A DNA stretch of 38,488 nt from Bacteroidales bacterium UBA5621 (GCA_002424525.1 DIKJ01000093.1:765-39252); one strand, 5' to 3'. Shown: positions 1-8,026, numbered from the stretch's first letter. Notes: generated by a model not told the origin, from the letters alone. Numbers and translations are program-made.

Positions 1-182
1 TTATAATGGATCTCGGGATTCATTCCATCATAAGCCAGGATCTTTCGGCAGGTATCTATCACCTTTTCATTGTCTCCCCGGACAAGCATGAGATCGATTC
101 GGGAAGCAAGGATCGTTTCCTGTGCAATCAATTGATTAAATGCACAATGAAGTAATACCACAATTAAAATACTTTTTTTCAT
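1..182 (-). CDS. exported TPR-like protein, N-terminal part only
   Basis: The gene runs off the left edge; only about 60 residues are visible. It starts at the ATG at 182-180 with a clear signal peptide (MKKSILIVVLLHCAFNQ, ending LIAQE). The mature part (ASRIDLMLVRGDNEKVIDTCRKIL and on) looks like the first helices of a tetratricopeptide repeat, so a periplasmic or envelope scaffold protein is likely, but the family cannot be fixed from so little sequence. A good promoter lies far upstream (TAAATTTG at 422-429), giving a long leader that contains the shared leader repeat. Confidence 0.6.
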   Translation of the reverse strand, partial: MKKSILIVVLLHCAFNQLIAQETILASRIDLMLVRGDNEKVIDTCRKILAYDGMNPEIHY

Positions 183-240
183 CCGTAAATAATTAATTTT
201 TAAAGGTCTGATGGCCTGTCACGCCTAAGCGGGTGAATCA
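183..240 (-). repeat. leader repeat copy A
   Basis: On the minus strand an ATCAGACC core sits 22 bases before the start codon at 182, preceded by a GCGGG-type hairpin segment and followed by an A/T-rich run up to the ATG. Copies with the same layout precede the starts at 7853 and 35309. In this copy the core lies about 200 bases downstream of a -7 box, so it should be transcribed. Confidence 0.55.
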
Positions 241-421
241 CACATGATTGGATCTTCTGAACCGATGAAACAGGCATTAAAAGAATCATCATTTTTTACA
301 AAACCGACCCGCCCTCAGGCGGGGAGCTCAACGAAGTTAATCAAGAATGATTATTTTTTTAGTGCGGTTCCATACGAACACTAAAAATAAATAAACGTAT
401 GAAATGTTGCTTAAATCTCAT

Positions 422-452
422 CAAATTTACAACGAAAGCATTAGTTATGCAA
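422..452 (-). promoter_or_regulatory. Bacteroidota-type promoter for the partial gene at 182
   Basis: On the minus strand, TTG (452-450), 20 bases, then TAAATTTG (429-422), an exact match to the TAnnTTTG -7 consensus of Bacteroidota. Transcription would begin near 415, leaving a leader of roughly 230 bases. Confidence 0.5.
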
Positions 453-507
453 TAAACCATGAAAGTTTTTCCCGTATCAAAGCGGGATTATTAAGATTAA
501 CCGGATT

Positions 508-2265
508 TTAAGTATTGCTGATGATCTTTAATAGTTCAATTGCAGCTTCCCTCGGGCCGGAGGTTTCATGACCCGGTATTCCAAGCCTGGTTCTCATCTG
601 TCCGACAAATACATCGTTCCTGAAAAAATTTTCGAAAAATCTCACTGCAATTGAATCATGCAGTTCCTTATATTCGGGGGGGCCGAAGATATTCGCGAAA
701 TAGGAGTGGACAAGACCGCTTGATGTTGTTGTACCTTTGCTCATTACTGCACCGGCGCGGAAAACGTCAAGAGCCTTTTCGGAAGTGTCGAACCTTTCGA
801 TAACGGGGTGTTCGCCATCGATCTCTTCGTAATTATTGGCATAGAGAATATAGTCGATCCGGTGCCCTTTTATTATCGTCTCATAACTGGTCACGGGAAT
901 AACTATCCTGGCATTGACCTGACTGGGATTCATTATGATTGATCTGTCGAGATGTCCGTATGCATATCCGGGCTGCAGATCATCCAGACGCAGGAACGCC
1001 CCGGTTTCCGTTCCGTAACCAACAGGGTATCCCGATCCGTCGATCTCAACAGAACCCATGTCGTCTGCAATAATGGTCATTTCCCGTATCTGGCTTTCTC
1101 CAAGAACACGGAAGGCTTCGAGTGTCTCCGACTTTCCTGCTCCGGTATCTCCGATCATCAGGATTGTTGCCTCCTTGTCGCCCTGCAGAAGGATTTTTAC
1201 CATTGCGCCATGGAAGGGCATGTTCCCGGATCTCATCACATGAGAGTTATGAAGAGTAAGAACCATTTTCTTCAGGTATCCGAAATAGCCGAATTCCTCC
1301 CTTCCCGGCACAGCTCCGACAAATATCCTGTTTTCTTCATCCTCGTGGAATACAGTAGGAAAGTCAGAAAGTGAATCAAGTCCTCCACCCTGCACTCCAT
1401 AAACGTAGACTGCTTCCGGACTCTTTTCGAGGTCTGAGTCGCTGGCAAGCTGAAAAAGGTTGCACAATGAGAATCCCAGTTCATAAAAGCTGAGGTGGAA
1501 ATAGACCAGAATAAGCAGTTTCCCTGCCCTGACCGGATAACATAGCCAGTCATCAGGATTTAGTTCAATTATATCAAGCGGATTCCCGCTTACTTTCCTG
1601 AATTGTCCTGTCCGTTTGTTCATCGGCTGCTGTATGACCAGGGGCGGGTAAATTAGCATCTGCCTGATCAGTGGGACCGAGTTCAGCTTTTCATATTTCA
1701 CATGCGGGAAAGGAACCCTTACTGGTAATGAAATGGCTGCGATCTCTGCCCCGGCGGGAACCTGACGGTAAACATTGGGATGACTGCCGGTAATGTTTTC
1801 CTGAACATGACGGTAAACTGTTCTGATAAGATGGGTCAGGTGCTCAATAGTTTCATTGAAGGTACGGTAAGGCCTCTTATCCAGACGGTCACCTTCCGAA
1901 TCGTTTATTATGAACCGGTCGAAATGCCTCCAGTAATCATAAAGTGATTCGACAAAATTGTGTAAAAGCTGAAGGTCTTGCAGAAATCGGGCGGATCCTT
2001 CAAAAATATGCGGGATTATCCTGTTCTGATTTTTGACCAGAAGGATAAGGGTTTTCACCAGATCGTTAACACTGCTTTCATCAACCTCTGCTCCGTCAAA
2101 AACTCCGAGCAGGGGTGAGTTCCTTGCGCTGAGATGCTTAAGATAATGATCCAGTACAAGCTTGAACTTTTCACTCGACAATAATTCTTCAGGTGTTTCA
2201 CACATCCTGTCGAGTATCCTCAGAACTGCTTTTCGCCCGACTAATCGCAAAGTGCTTTTTTTCAT
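508..2265 (-). CDS. HPr kinase/PEPCK-like P-loop protein
   Basis: A 585-residue protein with an unassigned N-terminal half and a C-terminal nucleotide-binding half. The core reads HGAMVKI (H352), then a Walker A GDTGAGKSE (372-380), then IIADDMG about 20 residues later. The spacing and the GxxGxGKSE...ADD pattern match the HPr kinase/phosphorylase and PEP carboxykinase superfamily. It lacks the usual HPrK N-terminal domain and is almost twice as long as HPrK (about 310 residues), so it is not a standard HprK. The N-terminal 300 residues are rich in helices. No signal peptide is evident, so a cytoplasmic kinase or phosphorylase acting on a protein or small molecule is plausible; the substrate is unknown. 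It stands alone, followed upstream by a heptamer-repeat gap. Confidence 0.6.
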   Translation of the reverse strand: MKKSTLRLVGRKAVLRILDRMCETPEELLSSEKFKLVLDHYLKHLSARNSPLLGVFDGAEVDESSVNDLVKTLILLVKNQNRIIPHIFEGSARFLQDLQLLHNFVESLYDYWRHFDRFIINDSEGDRLDKRPYRTFNETIEHLTHLIRTVYRHVQENITGSHPNVYRQVPAGAEIAAISLPVRVPFPHVKYEKLNSVPLIRQMLIYPPLVIQQPMNKRTGQFRKVSGNPLDIIELNPDDWLCYPVRAGKLLILVYFHLSFYELGFSLCNLFQLASDSDLEKSPEAVYVYGVQGGGLDSLSDFPTVFHEDEENRIFVGAVPGREEFGYFGYLKKMVLTLHNSHVMRSGNMPFHGAMVKILLQGDKEATILMIGDTGAGKSETLEAFRVLGESQIREMTIIADDMGSVEIDGSGYPVGYGTETGAFLRLDDLQPGYAYGHLDRSIIMNPSQVNARIVIPVTSYETIIKGHRIDYILYANNYEEIDGEHPVIERFDTSEKALDVFRAGAVMSKGTTTSSGLVHSYFANIFGPPEYKELHDSIAVRFFENFFRNDVFVGQMRTRLGIPGHETSGPREAAIELLKIISNT

Positions 2266-2359
2266 AACTGATATTACAAAACGGGGGCAAAAATATGATA
2301 ATATTTAATTAAAATCTCGTTTTTAGTTATTTATTTTTATAAAGAAGACCTTTCTTGCC

Positions 2360-2387
2360 CTGAGCTCTGAGCTCTGTGCCCTGAGCA
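2360..2387. repeat. degenerate heptamer array (CTGAGCT)
   Basis: Four consecutive 7-base units: CTGAGCT, CTGAGCT, CTGTGCC, CTGAGCA. Confidence 0.6.
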
Positions 2388-2393
2388 ATAAAG

Positions 2394-2474
2394 AAGACCA
2401 AAGTCCGAAGACCGAAGTCCGAAGTCGGAAGGAAAGAAAGGGAGAAGGGGAGACTTCCGTCTTCCGTCTTCCGT
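2394..2474. repeat. inverted pair of heptamer arrays
   Basis: Five units of the type AAG(A/T)C(C/G)G at 2394-2428 are followed, after a purine-rich spacer, by three exact CTTCCGT units at 2454-2474. The second array is close to the reverse complement of the first, so the transcript could form a stem of about 20 pairs. It lies between two divergent genes, so it is probably a repeat rather than a terminator. Confidence 0.6.
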
Positions 2475-2510
2475 CTCAATTAATAATGGCAGGTCTTTTA
2501 TTTAAATTCA

Positions 2511-2543
2511 TTTGACAGTTTTTTTTAAGGAATAATAAATTTG
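2511..2543 (+). promoter_or_regulatory. promoter of the algH/yqgE gene
   Basis: TTTG (2511-2514), a 21-base spacer, and TAAATTTG (2536-2543), an exact TAnnTTTG -7 box. The start codon follows 28 bases after the box. Confidence 0.6.
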
Positions 2544-2571
2544 TGTACATTGTAACGGTTAAACTGAATGG

Positions 2572-3162
2572 ATGAAACCGGAACTTGATTTATTCACCAT
2601 ACTGCCCGAGGATAAGATCCCGGAGAAAGGCAAGGTTCTTATTTCCGAACCTTTCCTCCCGGATACATTCTTTAACAGAAGTATTGTTTATCTTACGGAT
2701 CATACTCCGGAGGGATCGGTGGGTTTTATTCTCAACAAGAAACTCGACCTTAAGATCTCAGATGCCATAGCAGGGTTTGACAGCTGGAATGAGAACCTCA
2801 ACATGGGCGGTCCGGTAGCACCCGATACTCTTCACTATCTCCACAGCCTGGGGGACCGTATCCCCGGAAGCGTCAGTGTTGATGATGATATTTACTGGGG
2901 AGGCGATATTGATACAATAAGAAAACTTATCCGTTCAGGATCGATTAAGCAATCACAAATCAGGTTCTTCCTCGGCTATTCAGGATGGTCAGAGGGCCAG
3001 CTGGAACGTGAACTTAAAGAAAACTCGTGGGTCATCCTCAAGGTTAATCCGGGTGTTGTCATGAACAACAGGGGCATTGATACCTGGAAAAGGGTGCTCA
3101 GAAGCTTCAAGAACAAATACAGGATGTGGGCCGATTTTCCCGAATCACCTGAAATGAATTAA
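2572..3162 (+). CDS. yqgE: YqgE/AlgH family protein (UPF0301)
   Basis: 196 residues, the usual length for the family. The N-terminal signature is intact: GKVLISEPFLPDTFFNRSIV, then GSVGFILNK, then NMGGPVAPDTLHYLHS in the middle, and the C-terminal FFLGYSGWSEGQLERELKENSW. The family is widespread in bacteria and its biochemical role is not settled; in Pseudomonas AlgH was linked to alginate regulation. It has no signal peptide and should be cytoplasmic. It has its own promoter and ends 15 bases from the stop of the convergent holA. The same neighbourhood (yqgE, holA, AMP nucleosidase, HsdR-N-like protein) fits Bacteroidota chromosomes as I know them. Confidence 0.9.
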   Translation: MKPELDLFTILPEDKIPEKGKVLISEPFLPDTFFNRSIVYLTDHTPEGSVGFILNKKLDLKISDAIAGFDSWNENLNMGGPVAPDTLHYLHSLGDRIPGSVSVDDDIYWGGDIDTIRKLIRSGSIKQSQIRFFLGYSGWSEGQLERELKENSWVILKVNPGVVMNNRGIDTWKRVLRSFKNKYRMWADFPESPEMN

Positions 3163-3177
3163 CCGAAGAGTATTGTT

Positions 3178-4188
3178 TCAGATATGCAGAATCTTGTATA
3201 TCAATTCTTTAAGAAGATCTCCATCCTCTGTGCCGGGATCTCCGAAACCTTTTGACCTCATGTCGTAAGTCCGCAAGAAGCTGATGATCTGAACCGTTCT
3301 GGAAACGTTGTATTTCATCGCAGCAGATTCATAGTCCTTTACAAAATATGGATTCACTTTAAGAGCCGCCGCGACATTGTTTTTTGATTTGTCGGTAAGA
3401 TAATGGTATGTCAGAAGTTTGCTGAAAAAACCAAAGAGTGATGCAAGAGTGAGAGTTATGGGATTATCCTTGGGATTGTTGGCGAAATAGCGAATTATCA
3501 TGTTGGCTTTCAGTATGTTCTTTTCACCTATTGCCTTCTGCAACTCAAAATTGTTAAAATCCTTGCTGATGCCGATATTCTTCTCGATCAGGGCTGTGGT
3601 GATCACTGGTTTCTCCCGCGGAAGGGTGATTATCAGCTTGTCAAGCTCATTTACAATTTTGTGAAGGTCTGTTCCCAGAAATTCTGTCAGCATTGCGCTG
3701 GCACTTGGATCGGTCTTGATGCCCCTGGTCATCAGATATCGTTCTATCCAGCCGGGGATCTGGTAATCACGCAGTCTGGGTGACTCAAAATAGATTGCCT
3801 GGCTCTCGAGTGTCTTGAAGAATTTAGTCCGCCTGTCTAAAGTTTTGTATTTGTAATTGAAAACGAGTATCGTTGATGACAGGGGCTTCTCAAGATAAAC
3901 AGCAAGCTCATCAATCTTTTTTAAAGTCTGCGCCTCCTTTACGATGACGACCTGATGGGTAGCCATCATCGGGAATCTGCGGGCGAACTCAATTATTTCA
4001 TATATGGTCGTATCATCTCCATATTTAACGATCTGATTAAAAGCCTTTTCGTCATCCGGGAGCACCTTCTCCTCTATGTAATCGGTGATGATATCAATAT
4101 AATAAGGCTCCTCTCCGGCCAGAAAGTATACCGGCTTGAAGATCCTTTTTTTCAGGTCAGAGATTATCTCTTCGTAGGTTATTGCCAT
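3178..4188 (-). CDS. holA: DNA polymerase III subunit delta
   Basis: 336 residues, matching the family. HolA opens the beta sliding clamp within the clamp-loader complex. The N-terminal part shows the typical KKRIFKPVYFLAGEEPYYID, followed by the degenerate AAA+ region (VVIVKEAQTL, then LEKPLSSTILVFNYK) that lacks a working Walker A, as is normal for delta. The C-terminal collar domain includes ELQKAIGEKNILKANMIIRY and a final helix pair (SFLRTYDMRSKGFGDPG). It starts two bases after the stop of the upstream AMP nucleosidase on the same strand, so the two are likely co-transcribed. Convergent with yqgE. Confidence 0.92.
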   Translation of the reverse strand: MAITYEEIISDLKKRIFKPVYFLAGEEPYYIDIITDYIEEKVLPDDEKAFNQIVKYGDDTTIYEIIEFARRFPMMATHQVVIVKEAQTLKKIDELAVYLEKPLSSTILVFNYKYKTLDRRTKFFKTLESQAIYFESPRLRDYQIPGWIERYLMTRGIKTDPSASAMLTEFLGTDLHKIVNELDKLIITLPREKPVITTALIEKNIGISKDFNNFELQKAIGEKNILKANMIIRYFANNPKDNPITLTLASLFGFFSKLLTYHYLTDKSKNNVAAALKVNPYFVKDYESAAMKYNVSRTVQIISFLRTYDMRSKGFGDPGTEDGDLLKELIYKILHI

Positions 4189-4190
4189 CG

Positions 4191-4961
4191 TCAGAACTTC
4201 AGGTGTTTTACCGACATTCTATTGTCCTTGATCTCCCTCAATGCATCGATACCGATACGCAGGTGCGTCTCAACAAATTTGTCTGTTACCTTGCGGTCGC
4301 TTGCCTCAGTTTTGATACCGGTGGATATCATCGGCTGATCCGAGACCAGCAGGAGGGCCCCGGTCGGAATCTCATTGGCAAAACCGACAGTAAATATTGT
4401 CGCAGTTTCCATATCAATGGCCATGGCTCTCGTCTTGACAAGGTATTTTTTGAACCTGTCGTCGTATTCCCAGACTCTTCTGTTGGTGGTATAGACAGTA
4501 CCGGTGTAATACTCTTTCTGATGTTTGATGATTGATGCAGAGATGGCGCTTTGCAGTTGAAAAGCAGGAAGGGCAGGTACTTCGAGCGGCAGGTAATCAT
4601 TTGATGTACCGTCACTTCTTATTGCGGCAATAGGCAGAATAAGGTCTCCCAGCTTGTTCTTCTTTTTAAGCCCTCCGCATTTTCCGAGGAAAAGGACTGC
4701 TTCCGGGGAAACAGCGCTGAGAAGATCCATTGCCGTTGCCGCATTCGGGCTCCCCATTCCGAAATTCATGATGGTTATGCCGTCAGAAGTGGCACTCGGC
4801 AAGTTCTTGTCCTTTCCTTCAATCTCAACATTATGCCATCTGGCGAACAGGTCGACATAATAGAGGAAATTTGTCAGAAGGAAATATTTGCCGAAAGAAT
4901 CGATGCTCTTCCCGGTATATCGGGGCAACCAGTTATTTACAATTTCCTCCTTCGTTTTCAT
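4191..4961 (-). CDS. amn: AMP nucleosidase (short Bacteroidota form)
   Basis: 257 residues from the ATG at 4961 (MKTKEEIVNNWLPRYTG). The frame stays open to 5033, but the extra N-terminal residues overlap the divergent neighbour and do not look conserved, so I chose the internal ATG. The protein is a nucleoside phosphorylase-fold enzyme: NFGMGSPNAATAMDLL and FLGKCGGLKKK bind phosphate and ribose, and the AIDMETATIF motif binds the ribose through its Met-Glu. Its expected reaction is AMP plus water to adenine plus ribose 5-phosphate. It lacks the regulatory N-terminal domain of the E. coli enzyme, as is usual in Bacteroidota. Likely co-transcribed with holA; only 41 bases separate its start from the divergent gene. 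Confidence 0.85.
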   Translation of the reverse strand: MKTKEEIVNNWLPRYTGKSIDSFGKYFLLTNFLYYVDLFARWHNVEIEGKDKNLPSATSDGITIMNFGMGSPNAATAMDLLSAVSPEAVLFLGKCGGLKKKNKLGDLILPIAAIRSDGTSNDYLPLEVPALPAFQLQSAISASIIKHQKEYYTGTVYTTNRRVWEYDDRFKKYLVKTRAMAIDMETATIFTVGFANEIPTGALLLVSDQPMISTGIKTEASDRKVTDKFVETHLRIGIDALREIKDNRMSVKHLKF

Positions 4962-5002
4962 TTTTTTATTTAATTTCCCGGTCTTAAAAATACAAAACAA
5001 AG

Positions 5003-5458
5003 TTGAAAGAGTTAAGCCTGCCGGAATATTCATTCAGAATTATCACCAGGGATGGCCTGGAGCTGATCTTCGACCGGCTGAGGAAGAAATATGTCAGGCT
5101 GACACCTGAGGAATGGGTCCGGCAGAATTTTGTACAGTATCTGATCGACAGGGGAAATTACCCGCCCGGGCTTATTGCCATTGAGCATTTTTTCATTTAC
5201 AACAAGCTTAAGAGGCGGGCAGATATTTTAGTACATAACCGCGAAGGAAACCCTGTTATGATCATTGAATGCAAATCGTACAATATAAAACTGGATGATG
5301 AAGTGTTTGATCAGGTTGCCTGCTACAACAGACAGTTTAAAGTGCCTTACCTTGTCATGACTAACGGGGAGCTCCACTATGCTGCCAGGTACAATAACGA
5401 ACTGCAGAAATATGAGGATCTGCCCTATATTCCGTTATATGAAGATCTTTTAACCTGA
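5003..5458 (+). CDS. HsdR N-terminal-like PD-(D/E)XK nuclease domain protein
   Basis: 151 residues. The only plausible start is TTG at 5003: a stop (TAA, 4985-4987) lies just upstream in frame and no ATG occurs between. The resulting N-terminus (MKELSLPEYSFRI, then LRKKYVRLTPEEWVRQNF) is what I know from this Bacteroidota family. The nuclease-like core reads KRRADILV (Asp) followed by MIIECKSYNI (Glu-x-Lys), the PD-(D/E)XK pattern of the type I restriction subunit HsdR N-terminus. No helicase, methylase or specificity gene is nearby, so it is not part of a restriction system here; a role in DNA repair or RNA/DNA processing is a guess. The Nudix gene begins 9 bases after its stop, so they are probably one operon. 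Confidence 0.75.
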   Translation: MKELSLPEYSFRIITRDGLELIFDRLRKKYVRLTPEEWVRQNFVQYLIDRGNYPPGLIAIEHFFIYNKLKRRADILVHNREGNPVMIIECKSYNIKLDDEVFDQVACYNRQFKVPYLVMTNGELHYAARYNNELQKYEDLPYIPLYEDLLT

Positions 5459-5467
5459 ACTCCCGCA

Positions 5468-6463
5468 ATGATAAACGTTACATGTGCAGTCATAAGGAAT
5501 GAGGACAATGAGGTTCTGGTTGTTCAGAGAGGTGAAAAAACCGATCATCCTTTTAAATGGGAATTCCCGGGAGGAAAGATTGGCCCTGGTGAGGGTGAGG
5601 AGGACTGTATTATAAGGGAAATAGATGAAGAGTTGTCAATGAACATAGTCATGTCGGCCAGACTTGAGCCGGTTTCGTATGATTATGGTCACAAGCAGGT
5701 CAGGCTGATCCCTTTTATCTGCGATACTCTCGATGAAATGCCGGTACTGTCGGAGCATCTCGCCTTCAGATGGGTAATTCCCGGTGATCTTGCTTCAATA
5801 GATTTCTGTGGAGCCGATCTTCTTGTTGTGCGGCAATACCTCTCTGCCATTGATGGGAGAAACGACGCAGAACTATCAGTTCAGGAAGCTGCTGACCCTC
5901 AGGTTGAGGACACAGAACTCCGGGATATGATATTCAATATGATAGGTATAAAGGAGGTAGAGTGGATTGTGACATCTGCCTCTGAAAACCCTGGTCTCTT
6001 CCTGAAACTGCTCTCATATTCCTACAGCGCCGACCATAAACTTGCATTTCGTGCCTCGTGTACACTCTCAAAACTGTTTGACAGATTTCCCGCGATGATC
6101 AAACCCCACCTGTCAGGGATCGTTGAAAAGCTTAACCAACTGGAGAATGAAAGTACCCGGCGTTCATTCCTGAGGATACTATCGTTATCAGATCTGCAGG
6201 AGCTCCGCCCTGATCACCACGGTCTGCTTGCAGACCACTGTTTCAATGCCCTTAATTCCGGATTTTCGGCAATTGCCATAAAAGCCTATTCGATGGAGAT
6301 CCTGTACAAGCTTGCGGTAATATACCCTGATCTGGCCAACGAGCTTGCAGTTTCGGTAAATATGCTGAAGGGTGAAGGCTCAGCAGGCATCGAAGCCAGG
6401 GGGAGGATCATTCTTAAAAAGCTTGCAGAGATCAGTTCAGGCCCAGGATCCAGTCAGTCATGA
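5468..6463 (+). CDS. Nudix hydrolase fused to a helical repeat domain
   Basis: 331 residues in two parts. Residues 1 to about 130 form a MutT-like Nudix domain: the Nudix box begins GGKIGPGE and continues to REIDEEL, with all metal-binding glutamates present and the late Gly replaced by Ser. Such enzymes hydrolyse oxidised nucleotides (8-oxo-dGTP) or other nucleoside diphosphate derivatives. Residues from about 150 to 325 are all-helical with a repeated pattern (FLKLLSYSYSADHKLAFRAS, then STRRSFLRILSL, then AIAIKAYSMEILYKLA) that resembles HEAT-type repeats, usually a protein-binding surface. The combination is unlike plain MutT (about 130 residues). Its end overlaps the convergent hydrolase by 32 bases. 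Confidence 0.75.
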   Translation: MINVTCAVIRNEDNEVLVVQRGEKTDHPFKWEFPGGKIGPGEGEEDCIIREIDEELSMNIVMSARLEPVSYDYGHKQVRLIPFICDTLDEMPVLSEHLAFRWVIPGDLASIDFCGADLLVVRQYLSAIDGRNDAELSVQEAADPQVEDTELRDMIFNMIGIKEVEWIVTSASENPGLFLKLLSYSYSADHKLAFRASCTLSKLFDRFPAMIKPHLSGIVEKLNQLENESTRRSFLRILSLSDLQELRPDHHGLLADHCFNALNSGFSAIAIKAYSMEILYKLAVIYPDLANELAVSVNMLKGEGSAGIEARGRIILKKLAEISSGPGSSQS

Positions 6464-7853
6464 TTTTCAGGACCCCGGGAGAGAAAGTCTCTTCAATTTC
6501 ACCGTATTCAGATGGCATTCCGGTATCGCTTTCCTGAAACAGATGGTTTAGCCGCGGCAGGCTGACAATTGTTACGTTCCGGTTCCCTCCGGCATTCAAC
6601 GCTTTCCTGATCGCAGGAAGGTTGATATCAGCAGCAACCTGTAAATCGTTCTCCCCGTTCAGGGCGAGTACAGGACATCTCACTTTTTTCCAGAAAAGTG
6701 CCGGATCGGTTACCATGAAATACCTGAGCCAGGTGTAAGATGCCTTACCAAAAGAGAGACTCAGTTCCCTGACATTCTTTTCAATCTCTTCGGGTGGCAA
6801 TCCCCTTTTTTTCAAGATCTTACGGTATGTTGCCATTACTTTATCCTCTGCCTTGTCATTATCGGTCTCTTTTTTCATAACAGCAAACAATTTCTTATTG
6901 GTGGAAATATTATCCCTGATTTGTTTCTCATCGAGCCCCATTTTGGTACTGATGTCCCGGTTCTGCCTGTGAAGCAACGATTCTCCGGTCACACCGGGTC
7001 CGGCCAGGGAAATTATAAAGGCAACATCGGGATTGGCGGAGGCAGCAATGGGAGCAATAAACCCGCCTTCGCTGTGACCGGCCAGACCTATTCTTCCGGG
7101 GTTTATTTCGCTCCGGGTCCTGAGATAATTAAAACCTGCTTCGGCATCGGTCGCCAGATCAGCCGACGTAGCATTAAAAGGAGAACCCTGCGATTGTCCA
7201 ACACCTCTGTCATCGTAGCGGAGTACGGCAATCCCGTTTCGCGTAAGGTGATCGGCAATAACCAGAAATGGTTTATGACCCAGCAGTTCCTCATCCCTGT
7301 TCTGGGCGCCTGAACCTGTGATTAGAATTACTGCCGGGAATGGCCCGGTGCCCCGTGGAATGGTAAGTGTTCCGGCAAGTCGTATGTTAGACCTGTCGTT
7401 GGCAAAGGTAAGATCTTCTGATATGTATGGGAAAGGGGGCATGGGCTCCTGGGGTCTGTTCAGGGTAAAGAAAGCTTTCAGCCGTGTAATATTCATTGGA
7501 AAGGTTCTTCCTGCCTGGGACCATGTGCCTTCAATAAGTGTATCATTCTTTATCGTGCCGTTGTATTCCGCAAGCATTGCGCCTGCCGAGATATTGATAT
7601 TATTTCCGGTAAGAGTGACCGGCCCGAGTTTAACGTTCTTTACACCCTGGTCGGGACTGTCCATGGTTGCCACAAGGCTGTCGTTACCAACCACCGAAAG
7701 GTTGAAAACAATCCTGAGTGAGATTGCTGACACTTCGATTCTCCCAAGCCACGATCCGGTAAGGGATTGCTTATCAATCTGATCCTGGCCTGATAAAAAG
7801 AGTGAAAAAACTATTGAACAGATTAAAACCGAACTTAAGAAACGGTATTTCAT
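6432..7853 (-). CDS. secreted alpha/beta hydrolase
   Basis: 473 residues with a signal peptide (MKYRFLSSVLICSIVFSLFL, then SGQ). Residues about 30-130 form a beta-rich N-terminal domain (GSWLGRIEVSAISLRIVFNL to GTWSQAGRTFPM), and the rest is an alpha/beta hydrolase: oxyanion region LITGSGAQNRDEE, nucleophile elbow GHSEGG with Ser261, acid in LALNGENDLQV and His in LPRLNHLF. It should act as a periplasmic or surface esterase or peptidase; the substrate cannot be read from sequence. Transcribed alone from a -7 box at 7989-7996, through a leader that holds the shared leader repeat and a 13-base inverted repeat. Tail-to-tail overlap with the Nudix gene. Confidence 0.85.
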   Translation of the reverse strand: MKYRFLSSVLICSIVFSLFLSGQDQIDKQSLTGSWLGRIEVSAISLRIVFNLSVVGNDSLVATMDSPDQGVKNVKLGPVTLTGNNINISAGAMLAEYNGTIKNDTLIEGTWSQAGRTFPMNITRLKAFFTLNRPQEPMPPFPYISEDLTFANDRSNIRLAGTLTIPRGTGPFPAVILITGSGAQNRDEELLGHKPFLVIADHLTRNGIAVLRYDDRGVGQSQGSPFNATSADLATDAEAGFNYLRTRSEINPGRIGLAGHSEGGFIAPIAASANPDVAFIISLAGPGVTGESLLHRQNRDISTKMGLDEKQIRDNISTNKKLFAVMKKETDNDKAEDKVMATYRKILKKRGLPPEEIEKNVRELSLSFGKASYTWLRYFMVTDPALFWKKVRCPVLALNGENDLQVAADINLPAIRKALNAGGNRNVTIVSLPRLNHLFQESDTGMPSEYGEIEETFSPGVLKIMTDWILGLN

Positions 7854-7965
7854 CAGTAAATAATTTTAATTTTAATGGTCTGATAGCCTGTCCCGCCTAA
7901 GCGGGAGAACCCACATGTATGAAAATTAAATACATACGTGTTTGTGGATGGAATACATGTGGGTT
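7854..7965 (-). repeat. leader repeat copy B with inverted repeat
   Basis: The ATCAGACC core lies 23 bases before the start at 7853. It is followed (upstream in the leader) by a CCCGC/GCGGG hairpin segment and by exact 13-base arms AACCCACATGTAT (7908-7920) and ATACATGTGGGTT (7953-7965). A copy with the same outer arms occurs before the TonB receptor gene. Confidence 0.6.
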
Positions 7966-7988
7966 TCATGATTTTTTTAATAAGAATT

Positions 7989-7996
7989 CAAAAATA
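7989..7996 (-). promoter_or_regulatory. -7 box of the alpha/beta hydrolase gene
   Basis: Minus-strand TATTTTTG matches TAnnTTTG exactly. I see no good TTTG at the usual -33 distance, so this is only half a promoter. Confidence 0.35.
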
Positions 7997-8026
7997 GCTA
8001 ATTAATTTAATTTGTCAGCGGGCAAC

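Larger units (their letters stand above)
183..507. other. intergenic region with long 5' leader
   Basis: No gene seen. It holds the leader of the partial gene at the left edge, including the ATCAGACC-type leader repeat (183-240), a small GC palindrome (CCCGCC-CTCA-GGCGGG, near 309-324), and a minus-strand promoter at 422-452. A weak hairpin (CCCG/CGGG, near 470-485) downstream of the P-loop gene may end its transcript, but it has no convincing T-run in that direction. Confidence 0.5.
2266..2571. other. intergenic region with heptamer arrays and yqgE promoter
   Basis: This gap between divergently read genes carries three short tandem heptamer arrays (2360-2387, 2394-2428, 2454-2474) and, next to yqgE, a good promoter (2511-2543). 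No gene is seen. Confidence 0.6.

Noticed and set aside
952..1374. Overlapping plus-strand frames opposite the P-loop gene
   Set aside because: They are shadows of the conserved minus-strand coding sequence with no protein-like features; the same applies to frames opposite the SusC, GH and HTCS genes.
4962..5033. Longer start for the AMP nucleosidase
   Set aside because: It would overlap the divergent gene and add residues that do not resemble the family N-terminus, while the ATG at 4961 gives the usual length.
5003..5458. Type I restriction system
   Set aside because: Only the N-terminal nuclease-like domain is present, with no helicase, methylase or specificity gene.
7908..7965. Rho-independent terminator for a plus-strand gene
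   Set aside because: The stem is exact and a T-run follows, but the loop is over 30 bases, no plus-strand gene ends nearby, and similar arms recur in another leader.
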